Of a stretch of 64,000 nucleotides of DNA, positions 47,842 to 56,496 are shown piece by piece; position 1 is the first letter of the stretch; the number at the start of each line of letters is the position of its first letter. The stretch is from Novosphingobium sp. (GTDB lineage Bacteria > Pseudomonadota > Alphaproteobacteria > Sphingomonadales > Sphingomonadaceae). Both the position numbers and the translations under genes were made by a program. The notes beneath the pieces are model-generated. The model searched no databases and was not told where the DNA came from. It was given only the letters and a program-made list of their open reading frames with translations. The stretch is taken from positions 46,976-110,975 of the forward strand of contig JAGHZR010000015.1 of NCBI GenBank assembly GCA_017745295.1, given 5' to 3'.

Positions 47842-50124
47842 TCAGTAGCGCGCGGTGATCTCGATGCCGTACGTGCGCGGCTCGGCGGGGATGAAGGTCG
47901 GGTAGCCGAACGAACCGCCGGTATTGCCCGCATCGAGCAGATACTTCTTGTCGGTCAGGTTGCGGGCGTAGCCGGCGATCTGGAACTTGCCGTCCATCAG
48001 CGAAACGCCGCCGCGCAGATTGACTTGCGTGACCGGGCTCTGGCTGATCCCCTCGCTGTTGGGCACTTCGAAGTAGATCTTGCTACGGTAGGTGACACTC
48101 GGCGTCAGGAAGACGCTGGTGTTCTGAGTCACCGGGACATTGAGATTGAAACCGGCAGCCCACTGCCACTTGGGCTGGAGACGGAACTGGTCTCCCGCGA
48201 AGACGCCGTTCGACGCCTTGTTGTCGATGCCGCCACCGATGTAGCCCAGGTTGCCGAACGCGCTCAGCCAGTCGGTGAACCGCGCTTCAAGCTCCGCTTC
48301 GACGCCGAGGTTGGAAGCCGAACCGGCACTGCGGGTGACGGCCCGGCCGTTCTCGATCACCGAAACCTGGAAGTTGTCGTACTTGTCGTAGTAGACACCC
48401 AGCGAGCCGGAGACCATGCCGACCGAACCCTTGATGCCCGCCTCGTAATTCCACACGGTTTCCGAAGGAATCTCATCCGCGAAAGCGACAGTGTTGAGCG
48501 CATTGGGCAGTTGCACGACCGGCGAACGCCGCCCCTTCGAGATCGTCGCGTAGAGATTGAGGTTCGGCGTCAGGCGATAGAGCGCGTTGAGGCGCGGCAG
48601 CACCGCCGCAAAGGAACGGCGCGCATAGAAGGTTTCGCCTGCCGTATCGGGATAGGGCAGCAGGATCGCGCCGTAGACCGGCGCCACCGGCTGGTTGGAC
48701 GAGAAGCCCGAACGCCGCTTCTCGATCAGCACGCGCGCCCCGGCCGTCAGTTCCAGCGCCGGAACCGGAGTCCACGAGACGTCTCCGAACATAGACCAGG
48801 TCTGGTTGCGGCCGTCATTCTTGGTCCAGCTCGAATAGGGCAGAGAGGTCAGCAGGCCGCCGCTGACCAGTCCGGCAGTGGCCGAGGCGGGCACGCTGTT
48901 GTTCGGCGCGACGCACCCGCGGTTCGGAATAATCTTGGCATAGCACTGAAGGAACGTGCCGAGTTCAGTCGAGAACGGCACGTACTGCGAGGAATCCTCA
49001 AGGAAGTAGTTCCACCCGAACGAGGCGCGCCACTTCGTATCGCTATAGGTGAAGCGCCCTTCGTGACTCGCCTGCCAGCCCTTGGCATGTTCGGCGAATT
49101 CGAGGAACCAGGCCGCCGAACCGTCGGCATCGAAGACTTCCAGCGCATCGAAATGGCGGTAGCCGTTGACGGTGGTGAAGTTCCAGCCATTCGCGAAGTC
49201 CCAGCTCAGCGTCAGGTTGGCATCGTAAACGTCGCGGTCGAGGCCGAGCTTGTCGGAGCCAAGAAGCTGCCCCGACAGCGGCGAGCCGCCCAGATAGGCG
49301 CTATCGTAGAGCCCCTCCACCGAAGTCGAACCGAGGTTCTTGGACAGAAACGGCGTGCCGGAATTGCGCTGACGATCGTAGGTGAAGACGAGATCCGCCG
49401 TGAAATCGCTGCTGGGCGTGTAGCGCAGCGATCCGCGCAGGCCGAGTTGGTCCTGTGCGTAGAGATCGTCCTGCCCCGGTGCGAGGTTCTCGATGTAGCC
49501 GTCGCGCTTCTTCCATTGCCCGGCGATGCGCGCGGCGATCACGTCGTTGCCGGCGTTCACGAAGCCTTCGATGCGGGTCGCGTCGAGGTTGCCGTAAGCG
49601 CCGGTCAGCGAGGCCGAAGTGCCTGCCTCGGGCTTGGCCGATACGAAGCTGATCGCGCCGATCGTCGCCGCCGTGCCGAACAGGGTCGCCTGCGGGCCTT
49701 TGACCACTTCCACGCGGTCGAGATCGTAGAGGCCCTGATAGGCGCCGCGCGAACGCGAGATGTCGATGCCGTTGTAGTAAAGCGTGACGCGCGGCCCCTG
49801 CTGGGCAGAGCCGCTGTCCGAGGTAATGCCGCGAATGACGAAGCCGGGGTTGTTGGCGCTCTGCACCTGGACGTTGAGGCCCGGAACGTAGTTCGACAGT
49901 TCGCCGATGTCGGTGACGCCAAGTTCGCGCATCCGCTCCCCGGTCTGGACCGAGAGCGTGATAGGCACATCCACGGCTCGCTGTTCGATCTTCTGCGAAG
50001 TGACGATGATGGCGTTGGGATCGGCGCTTTCGGCCACTTCCCCCTCGGCTGCCTGAGCTATTGCGGGAAGCCCGGCGAGGGCGGTTCCGGCGAGAAGTGA
50101 CGCGATGCAAGTACCGAATTTCAT
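47842..50124 (-). CDS. TonB-dependent receptor linked to phosphatases
   Basis: A 760-residue outer-membrane receptor. Signal CIASLLAGTALAGLPAIAQA; TonB-box-like AIIVTSQK near 38-45; plug domain to about 165 (IGELSNYVPGLNVQVQSANN, GFVIRGITSDSG, DRVEVVKGPQATLFGTAATIGAI); barrel ending in an aromatic residue (GIEITARY). It is followed at once by phoD and the phosphoesterase, so its ligand may be an organic phosphate or phosphorylated compound. In its plug and style it resembles the large CirA-like receptor group of sphingomonads. Confidence 0.92.
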   Translation of the reverse strand: MKFGTCIASLLAGTALAGLPAIAQAAEGEVAESADPNAIIVTSQKIEQRAVDVPITLSVQTGERMRELGVTDIGELSNYVPGLNVQVQSANNPGFVIRGITSDSGSAQQGPRVTLYYNGIDISRSRGAYQGLYDLDRVEVVKGPQATLFGTAATIGAISFVSAKPEAGTSASLTGAYGNLDATRIEGFVNAGNDVIAARIAGQWKKRDGYIENLAPGQDDLYAQDQLGLRGSLRYTPSSDFTADLVFTYDRQRNSGTPFLSKNLGSTSVEGLYDSAYLGGSPLSGQLLGSDKLGLDRDVYDANLTLSWDFANGWNFTTVNGYRHFDALEVFDADGSAAWFLEFAEHAKGWQASHEGRFTYSDTKWRASFGWNYFLEDSSQYVPFSTELGTFLQCYAKIIPNRGCVAPNNSVPASATAGLVSGGLLTSLPYSSWTKNDGRNQTWSMFGDVSWTPVPALELTAGARVLIEKRRSGFSSNQPVAPVYGAILLPYPDTAGETFYARRSFAAVLPRLNALYRLTPNLNLYATISKGRRSPVVQLPNALNTVAFADEIPSETVWNYEAGIKGSVGMVSGSLGVYYDKYDNFQVSVIENGRAVTRSAGSASNLGVEAELEARFTDWLSAFGNLGYIGGGIDNKASNGVFAGDQFRLQPKWQWAAGFNLNVPVTQNTSVFLTPSVTYRSKIYFEVPNSEGISQSPVTQVNLRGGVSLMDGKFQIAGYARNLTDKKYLLDAGNTGGSFGYPTFIPAEPRTYGIEITARY

Positions 50125-50216
50125 TGCCGTTTCCCCTGAGCAGTTCGCTTACGGCTCGGCGGGGTACGCTCGGCAAATGAAGGTTGGATGGCGTTCCCGT
50201 GACGGTTTTATGTAGC

Positions 50217-51317
50217 TCACTTCGTAAGGCGCAAGACCGCTGCGATGCCGTAGACCAGCCCCAGCGCGACAAGTCCCGCCAGTTGTGCCGCGACTTCGCC
50301 GAGGCTGGCGCCCATCTCGTTGAGGCGCACGAAGGCCTGTGCGCCGCATGTCGCGGGCGAGAGATAGGCAAGGCCCGATACCCAGCCGGGCATGGAGGAC
50401 AGCGGCCAGGCGGCCCCGGCCAGGAAGAACAGGACGATCGACGTGGGTATCAGCACCTGCAAGGCGCGCTCTGGGCTATCGAACACACTGCCGAGCAGGA
50501 GGCCCAGCGCGGAAACGGCGGCGGCGAACAGCGGGACGGCGAGGAACAGCCCTTCCACGTTTCCGCCGCGAGGGACGTCCTGATACCAGAAGATCCAGCC
50601 GAAATAGAACATGGCGGCAAAACAGCCGATCGATGCCAGCGCGCTCCATACGCCGAGAAAGCCCGGCAGCGAGAGTGGCTCGGCCTTGCCTTCGCGAACC
50701 CTAGCCCTCTGCGCCGCCGCCAGCATGGCGGTGCCGAACAGCAAAGTCTGTTGCAGGATGATCGCCGAGACGGCCGGGAAGACGTAGTCGGCATAGCCTT
50801 CGCGCGTATTGAACAGCGGCCGTTCGACCACTTCGACAGGCGGACGCAGATGCAGGCCCTGCGCCAGCGGCCCCAGCCGCTCGGCCGCGACGGCCAGCGC
50901 CGCGGACTGGATGGCACCGCCGATGTCCCGCGCGCGGATCAGATAGGTGCCGTTGACCCAGATGCCGATCCCGCCACCCGGCGCGCCGGTCAGCAGGCTG
51001 CCGGTGAAGCCGCGCGGCAGCAGCAGGATGCCGTCGGCCTCGCGGTGACGCACCTGCCGTTCCGCCTCGCGGATCGAGTCCGCTTCCGCCACTATGCGTA
51101 CTTCCCGAAGGTCGGACAGCTTGCGCACCAATGCGCGCGTGAGATTGCTGCGCTCCTCGTCCACCACCACGACCGGAAGCTGGCGGGCCGTCTGCTGCGC
51201 GTAAGGCGCGGGGTAGTAGAAGCCGTAGAGCACGACCGCCAGGACAACGATCGAGGCCAGGGCGAACGTCGAGAGCACGGCTCTGAACACCGACGCGAAA
51301 CCTTGCGCGAAGGTCAT
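50217..51317 (-). CDS. ABC-2 type export permease, second copy
   Basis: A 366-residue permease of the ABC2_membrane_3 type (like YbhR/YhhJ): membrane helix 1 (ALASIVVLAVVLYGFYYPAP), a periplasmic domain of about 140 residues (VVVVDEERSNLTRALVRKL...), then five membrane helices from AVSAIILQQTLLFGTAML to VALGLVYGIAAVL. No ATP-binding motif. The ATG at 51317 overlaps the previous permease stop (ATGA). Together the two permeases could make a heterodimer, but no ATPase gene is in the operon. Confidence 0.88.
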   Translation of the reverse strand: MTFAQGFASVFRAVLSTFALASIVVLAVVLYGFYYPAPYAQQTARQLPVVVVDEERSNLTRALVRKLSDLREVRIVAEADSIREAERQVRHREADGILLLPRGFTGSLLTGAPGGGIGIWVNGTYLIRARDIGGAIQSAALAVAAERLGPLAQGLHLRPPVEVVERPLFNTREGYADYVFPAVSAIILQQTLLFGTAMLAAAQRARVREGKAEPLSLPGFLGVWSALASIGCFAAMFYFGWIFWYQDVPRGGNVEGLFLAVPLFAAAVSALGLLLGSVFDSPERALQVLIPTSIVLFFLAGAAWPLSSMPGWVSGLAYLSPATCGAQAFVRLNEMGASLGEVAAQLAGLVALGLVYGIAAVLRLTK

Positions 51318-52459
51318 CCGGGTTGCTCCGCCCGGCGCAGCAGAAGCAGGCAGAGGCCCAGCGGCACGGCCAGATAGAGCGACAACACCGCCAGCTGCGG
51401 CAGCACAACCAAGACCGGCGCGCCGAGGAACTGGTCCATCTGCAAGCGCAAGTAATGGGTGAAAGGCAAAGCCTCGCTCCAGCCGCGCGCGAAGGCGGAG
51501 CCGCCGTTCAGCGGCAAGGTCCCGCCGGAATAGGCCAGTGCCGATCCCGCATAGAGCGCCGTGGCCGAAAAGGCGAAGCTCGGCTTGCGCACGGCGATCA
51601 CCAGCAGCGCGGAAATCACTGCCGTCCCGGCAAAGAGCAGGCTCTGCGCGGCAAGGGTCAGGAGAAGACTGCCGCTCATCGTCCAACCGCGAATGCCGAC
51701 GAGCCAGATCATCCAGACCATGCCCCAGATCGAGATCGCCGCGACATAGGGCGTGAGCTTGCCAGCCAGCGCCGCAAGACCGCCGCCGGTCCGGGCCTTC
51801 CAGTGCGCGAGCGAACGTCCCTGCAACTCGCGCCCCACGGCCATCACCGCAACGCACCCGGTCAGCAGGTGCAGCACGGCAGGCTGGATCAGGGCCTGCA
51901 AGTACCACTCGAAGCTGGCCTGCGGATTGAACAGCACCGTGGCCTGAACGACCGGCGGACGGATGCGGATCGCCGGAAGCCCCCTCGCCAGCGCCGCGTC
52001 CAGCCCGCGCTCGACCAGCACCGCGTCCACTGCCGCGCGGATGCCGGATTCCGCACTGCCGCCGATCGTCAGGAACGAAGCATTGTAGAAAATCTGGATC
52101 GCCGGGGTCGTCGCGCGTTCAGGCCCTTCACCCAAGCCGCGCGGAATGCGCAGGATCGCCCAGACCCGCCCGGCCCGCGCCAGCCGTTCGGCCTCGACCA
52201 TCGTTTCCGGACGTTCGGCGATCGAGACCGCCGGGCTGGCCGCCACCGCGCGGATGATCGCGCGGCTGAGCGCGCCGTTATCCTCGTCCAGCACGGCAAT
52301 CGGCAAGGCGCGCGGCACACCCGCGATCAGCATGGCCGAGACGATCAGGATCGCCAGCCCCGGAAACAGCGTGAGCATAGCCAAGTCCCAGCGATCCCGC
52401 CGCAGATGGCCAATTTCGCGGCGCAGGGCTGCTTGAAAGCCGGGACCGGAGAGCGTCAT
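51314..52459 (-). CDS. ABC-2 type export permease, first copy
   Basis: A 381-residue permease with the same layout as the next gene: helix 1 (LAMLTLFPGLAILIVSAMLIAG), a periplasmic domain (PIAVLDEDNGALSRAIIRAV, SFLTIGGSAESGIRAAVDA), then helices from LIQPAVLHLLTGCVAVMAV on. No Walker motifs. The ATG at 52457-52459 overlaps the adaptor stop by four bases. Relatives with an ATPase include E. coli YbhS/YbhR, which work with YbhF. Confidence 0.88.
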   Translation of the reverse strand: MTLSGPGFQAALRREIGHLRRDRWDLAMLTLFPGLAILIVSAMLIAGVPRALPIAVLDEDNGALSRAIIRAVAASPAVSIAERPETMVEAERLARAGRVWAILRIPRGLGEGPERATTPAIQIFYNASFLTIGGSAESGIRAAVDAVLVERGLDAALARGLPAIRIRPPVVQATVLFNPQASFEWYLQALIQPAVLHLLTGCVAVMAVGRELQGRSLAHWKARTGGGLAALAGKLTPYVAAISIWGMVWMIWLVGIRGWTMSGSLLLTLAAQSLLFAGTAVISALLVIAVRKPSFAFSATALYAGSALAYSGGTLPLNGGSAFARGWSEALPFTHYLRLQMDQFLGAPVLVVLPQLAVLSLYLAVPLGLCLLLLRRAEQPG

Positions 52460-53466
52460 TGCGGCCAGTCGAACAACACGCTCATGCCGGGGCGCAGCTC
52501 CCTGACCGGTTCGGCGGGAACGAGCCTCACCTCGAAACTGCGCACATCGAAGCCCGAGGATTGCCGCGTCGCCCGCCATGTCGCGAAGTCGCCTTGCGGG
52601 CTGATATAGGTCACGCGAAAGCGGACCTTGCGCTTGCCGAGAGCCGGAACGGTGCCGGTGAGTTCCTGGCCTTTCCGGAGCGAATTGAACTGGTCTTCGC
52701 GAAGGTTCAGCGAGACCCACGGATGCGCCGTATCGACGATCTGGAACACCGGGACCGCCGGAGCGACGATCTCGCCCGGCTCCGCCAGCCGCCGCACCAC
52801 TTCGCCGCCGATCGGCGCCACCAGCGTCTTCTCGGCACCGAGCGCATCGGCAATCGAAAGGCCGCCCTTCGCCACCTGCACTTGCGCCTGTGCAGCGGCC
52901 TTTTCCTCCGCCCGCGCGCCGGACAGGGCCTTCTGATACTGCAGCTTCGCAGCCTCGGCCTGTCGGGCGCTGGCATCGCGCGCGGCATGGGCCTCGTCAC
53001 GGCGCTGGGCGGCGATCACCCCTTCGGCATAGAGATTGTCTGCCCGCCGCGCCGTAACGGCGGCAAGGTCCGCGCCCGCCTGCGCCGCCTGCCACACCGC
53101 GCGCAGCGATTCCACGTCCTCCTTGCGGGCGCCGCTGTCGGCAAGATTGCGCATGGCCTCGGCACCCGCGAGCACGCCCTGCGCTTGCTGTCGCCCGCCA
53201 TCGACTTCCGGGCTGGAAAGCACCGCCAGCACCGTTCCCGCCGTCACCGTCGCGCCTTCCTCGGCCAGCAGGCGCTCGACCCGTGCCAGGACCTTGGTGG
53301 CGACATTGACCTCGTCGGCATCGACCATGCCCTGCAACTGGTCCGGCGACGGCCTTGCGGCGATCCACAGGCCGACAAGCAGCAGGATCGCCAGCAATAT
53401 AAGTCCCGCCACCAGCAGACGAAACCTGCCGCGCGCTGCCGGGGGCGACTGCTCGACTTCGCTCAT
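52456..53466 (-). CDS. HlyD-family periplasmic adaptor (YbhG/YhiI-like)
   Basis: A 336-residue membrane-fusion protein with one N-terminal membrane helix (FRLLVAGLILLAILLLVGLWIAA), lipoyl halves (VNVATKVLARVERLLAEEGATV and LVAPIGGEVVRRLAEPGEIV), a long Ala/Gln-rich coiled hairpin between, and a beta-barrel part (NLREDQFNSLRKGQELTG). It links the inner-membrane permeases to the TolC-like channel. It overlaps both neighbours by four bases. Confidence 0.92.
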   Translation of the reverse strand: MSEVEQSPPAARGRFRLLVAGLILLAILLLVGLWIAARPSPDQLQGMVDADEVNVATKVLARVERLLAEEGATVTAGTVLAVLSSPEVDGGRQQAQGVLAGAEAMRNLADSGARKEDVESLRAVWQAAQAGADLAAVTARRADNLYAEGVIAAQRRDEAHAARDASARQAEAAKLQYQKALSGARAEEKAAAQAQVQVAKGGLSIADALGAEKTLVAPIGGEVVRRLAEPGEIVAPAVPVFQIVDTAHPWVSLNLREDQFNSLRKGQELTGTVPALGKRKVRFRVTYISPQGDFATWRATRQSSGFDVRSFEVRLVPAEPVRELRPGMSVLFDWPQ

Positions 53467-55001
53467 GGTGCGGTGATCCTGTCGGGACGGAGGAGATAGT
53501 CGCGGAAGCTGTCGCCGCGGTTACTGGCGGCCAGTAGCGCGGAAAGGGCGACGACATATTCATAGGCGGAAGCGATCCGCTGGGTCTGGGCGAGCGAGAG
53601 CGTGTTGCGCGCATCGATCAGCTGGCTGGCGGTATCCTCGCCTTCGCGGAAACCGATCTCGTGGACGCGCAGGTTCTCCTCGGCGGCCTTCATGTTGCTA
53701 TCCAGCAGCAGGAAGGAGCGGCGTGCGGTGTCGACAAGGTTGTAGGCACGGCTAGTCTCGATCTCGATCGTCTTCTGCATATCCCGCGCAGCATTTTCCG
53801 CCGCGCTCTGCCGCGAGCGCGCCGCATCGAGCGTATCGCGGCGGTCGATGTTGGACAGCAGGGTGAAACGCAGGCCGAGGCCGACGATCCAGTCCGGATC
53901 GACCGGGATCGCATCGCTGCGGTTGAAATTGTACGACCCGAACGCGAAGGCCTGCGGCCTCATGCGCGACTTGGCGAGATCGACACCCGAACCGGCGAGA
54001 TCACGCGCCGCTGCCGCCGCGCGCATTTGCGGCTGCCCCGGCGAAATCGCACTGGCGAGGAATTCGTCCAGCGGTTCAAGGCCGCTGCCGTTGACGAAGA
54101 GCGGCGTTGTCGGCGTCACGCCTTCCCTCGCATCCAGCAGGCGGGCCAGCGAGTCCGAAGCATTGCGCTCTTCCATCCGCGCCCGTTCGAGCGCGCGCTG
54201 CGCCGCATCGCGGGCCACCTGCATTTCCAGCACGCGCGAACGCGGGATCACGCCTTCCCGGAACAGCGCCTTGGCATTGGCGAGATGCTTGTCGAAGGCA
54301 TCGCGCGTGCCGGTGGCGGAAACGAGCAGCGCGGCGGCCAATTGCTGGCCGAAATAGCTCTGCACCAGCCGCACTTGCGACAGATCCTGCGCCCCCGCCT
54401 GCTTCGCCCTCGCCAGTTCCGCGCCCGCCTCGGCCCCATGCTGGATCGCCGGGATCGCCCCGCCCGAATAGAGCGGCATCACCGCCGTGACATTGGGCCG
54501 GATCACCGTCTGCCGCGCGCGGAAATCGAGTTCGTCGGGGATCTGCGAGAGCAACCCCGGAAGTGCCTCTCCCACACGCCCGGTCACTTGCTGCACGATG
54601 CTGGAGAACTCGGGCGGAAACTCTCCGGGCAGGCCTTCGAGGAATTGGCCCGTGGCATTGCTGAAGCTGTCCTTCTGTCCGGTCAGGTCGACCGAAAGCG
54701 ACTTCTGGTAGGCAATCACCGAGACCGATGTGGACACCACCGGACGATTCAGCGCCTTGAGTGCATGGGCCGTCGATTCCGCCGCGCTCAATTCGTCCGA
54801 AGCGGCGCCCAGCGCGGAGGACACGCGGTCCAGCCGCTGGCGGGCGGCATCGAAAGACAGCGCAGCAGGCGCGTTCTCGTCCTGAGCAGCCTCTTTGCCA
54901 CGCTCCTGCGTGAAAGCAGAGTTCGGACAAGCAGTCAGCATCACCAAGATACCGGCCCAGCCTATTACAGCTCTATTCCGAAAAACGCTGCCGGCAATCA
55001 T
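53463..55001 (-). CDS. TolC-family outer-membrane lipoprotein channel
   Basis: A 512-residue outer-membrane factor, first gene of the export operon. A lipoprotein signal (AGILVMLTAC) puts the lipidated cysteine at 25. The two helical halves are recognisable (ARQRLDRVSSALGAASDELSAAES; VDLAKSRMRPQAFAFGSYNF; DTASQLIDARNTLSLAQTQRI). Its ATG follows a promoter and palindrome at 55022-55059. Having its own outer-membrane channel suggests a dedicated export pathway. Confidence 0.92.
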   Translation of the reverse strand: MIAGSVFRNRAVIGWAGILVMLTACPNSAFTQERGKEAAQDENAPAALSFDAARQRLDRVSSALGAASDELSAAESTAHALKALNRPVVSTSVSVIAYQKSLSVDLTGQKDSFSNATGQFLEGLPGEFPPEFSSIVQQVTGRVGEALPGLLSQIPDELDFRARQTVIRPNVTAVMPLYSGGAIPAIQHGAEAGAELARAKQAGAQDLSQVRLVQSYFGQQLAAALLVSATGTRDAFDKHLANAKALFREGVIPRSRVLEMQVARDAAQRALERARMEERNASDSLARLLDAREGVTPTTPLFVNGSGLEPLDEFLASAISPGQPQMRAAAAARDLAGSGVDLAKSRMRPQAFAFGSYNFNRSDAIPVDPDWIVGLGLRFTLLSNIDRRDTLDAARSRQSAAENAARDMQKTIEIETSRAYNLVDTARRSFLLLDSNMKAAEENLRVHEIGFREGEDTASQLIDARNTLSLAQTQRIASAYEYVVALSALLAASNRGDSFRDYLLRPDRITAP

Positions 55002-55327
55002 GGCTCACCACAGATAGGGTCTGTAACGGATTACATGTTTCCCCTTCAACGAAAAGCAATTTTGATCGATGGTTCGATCCGAGGTCAGGTCTGGTCGAGT
55101 TGAGAACTCCGCGAGACGAAAGAGACGTCCGTTTTGCCGCCACGTCCGAAGCCTTTGGTAAAGATGGTGCCGACCGTCACGGTCGTTGCCCTTGTCGTGG
55201 TGTTCCGGCTATCCGTGGGTCGGCAAGACGACCTCGACCTCCGCTCGCGTGAACGGGAGCCGATGAGGACCGGGAAACCGCGCAGCAGACGGCGCGGTCC
55301 GGCGCGAACCAGAGGAACGGCAAGACG
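55002..55327. other. Divergent intergenic region before the GNAT gene
   Basis: Apart from the promoter and operator at 55022-55059, the 326 bases hold no gene I can support. Frames on both strands are open in places (55085-55327 minus; 55134-55327 plus) but have biased, non-protein-like composition. It could hide a remnant gene. Confidence 0.5.
55022..55059 (-). promoter_or_regulatory. Promoter with palindromic operator over the -10 box
   Basis: Minus-strand -35-like TTGCTT (55054-55059) and -10-like TGTAAT (55030-55035) are 18 bases apart, 28 bases before the tolC-like start. A palindrome TGTAA-CGGA-TTACA at 55022-55035 covers the -10. Short palindromes of this kind are typical TetR-family operators, but no tetR gene is adjacent. 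Confidence 0.6.
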
Positions 55328-55816
55328 ATGCACTGGCGGGAAATGGGCGAAGCCGACGTGGCTCATGTGGCGCACGTGGCGGACCTCGTCCACCTCGACT
55401 ACCCCGAGAACCCTGAGGTCTTTGCCGCCTGCTTCCGGCATTACCCTTCCGGCTGCCATGTGTTGGAAGAGGATGACGGCAAAGTCGCCGGCTATCTCAT
55501 CTCGCATCCCGGCCGGCAGGACCGCCCGCCGGTGATAAACAAGCCGATGACTGGCCTTGCCGAGCCATTCGACTGCTATTTCCTGCACGATCTCGCCCTA
55601 GGCGCTTCCACGCGCGGTCGCGGTTTCGCAGGCGAGGCAGTGCGGATCGCGGTGAACGAGGCCAAGGCGCACGGGCTGTCCCGGATGGTGCTGATCGCCG
55701 TGGGGGACGCGCACGGCTTCTGGAAAAAGCAGGGCTTCGAACTGCTCGGCGACGGACTGCTCGATCCGGCCAAGGGCTACGGCACCGAGGCGAGAATGCT
55801 CGTGCGCCCACTCTGA
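55328..55816 (+). CDS. GNAT-family N-acetyltransferase
   Basis: A 162-residue GNAT protein. It begins MHWREMGEADVAHVAHVADL; a central strand reads CYFLHDLALGASTRGRGFAGEAVRIAVNEA, where RGRGFAG is the acetyl-CoA pyrophosphate loop; FWKKQGFELL is the usual last helix-strand. It acetylates an amine on an unknown small molecule or protein. The start follows GAGGAACGGC. It stands alone. Confidence 0.9.
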   Translation: MHWREMGEADVAHVAHVADLVHLDYPENPEVFAACFRHYPSGCHVLEEDDGKVAGYLISHPGRQDRPPVINKPMTGLAEPFDCYFLHDLALGASTRGRGFAGEAVRIAVNEAKAHGLSRMVLIAVGDAHGFWKKQGFELLGDGLLDPAKGYGTEARMLVRPL

Positions 55817-56149
55817 AGGGCGGACACATAGGCCGCTTTTCGGTCGAAGCAGTCCGCCCAAGGCTTAAATATAAGTAAAAACACCAATTACAGAACTCAT
55901 TGGGAAGCTTAAGGAGATTTCACAGGCCGCCCATAAGCAGGACAATAAAAACATACGTGTAAAAGAGGCGATGAAAATCCTGTAACATCCTGCGACATCT
56001 CCGATATTGCTCGAAATCGGAGCATTCATAGGCAAAATCGCCGCTTCAGCATGGCCAAAGGCGGGATTTGTCGGGGTAAGGGCAGATCGTACCCGGGCGA
56101 AATCCTTGGTCGCCTGCCGGAGAACAATAAAGTGAATAGGGACGCAAAC
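55817..56149. other. AT-rich intergenic region
   Basis: This 333-base gap is distinctly richer in A and T between about 55860 and 56060 than the surrounding DNA, with A-runs and TTAAATATAAGT. A small hairpin (CTCCGAT, 55999-56005, with ATCGGAG, 56016-56022) lies inside. No reading frame looks coding. It could hold the promoter of the small-protein gene that follows or be a trace of older insertion. Confidence 0.55.
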
Positions 56150-56296
56150 ATGATGCAACTGATCGGCGAACTCGACACGAAGCTGGAAGAACTTGAGGAA
56201 ATGGGCGCCTATGTCGCCGCTGCTCACCTTCAGGCCGCCATCGAGTCCTTGCGCTCTCATTGCAAAATCGAGCAAACTCGCTCCAATCCGGATTAA
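56150..56296 (+). CDS. 48-residue protein of unknown function
   Basis: A short acidic helical protein: MMQLIGELDTKLEELEEMGAY followed by VAAAHLQAAIESLRSHCKIE. Composition and spacing of leucines suggest one amphipathic helix pair. ATAGGGACG precedes the ATG at 56150 with suitable spacing; an in-frame GTG at 56132 with GGAG is an alternative. The frame is open further up to 56051, but that part does not look like protein. It lies 200 bases before a winged-helix gene on the same strand. No family recognised. Confidence 0.6.
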   Translation: MMQLIGELDTKLEELEEMGAYVAAAHLQAAIESLRSHCKIEQTRSNPD

Positions 56297-56496
56297 CCTG
56301 CGCGAGACGGCGCCGCCCTCCTGTGATTATCCATACTCCGTTCACGAACTTCCAGCGTTTCGAACAATTGCGCCAGCGGCAATGTTTTAGCCTCGAGTTC
56401 ATGAACAAGGGGAGTAACACCTGCGAAAATTAGTGCGCCTCGTCATGCTACGATGCCGCGATATGCTTTGCAGGCAAACACTGGCGGCACCGTTTT

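Noticed and set aside
50125..50216. Possible PhoB box upstream of the phosphatase-linked receptor
   Set aside because: A CCGTCAC-n4-ACGCCAT arrangement exists on the minus strand, but it matches the CTGTCAT repeats too poorly to claim.
55085..55588. Minus-strand open frame overlapping the GNAT gene and the upstream gap
   Set aside because: Its larger part is antisense to a clear GNAT gene; the remainder matches nothing I know. A degraded gene end in 55085-55327 cannot be excluded.
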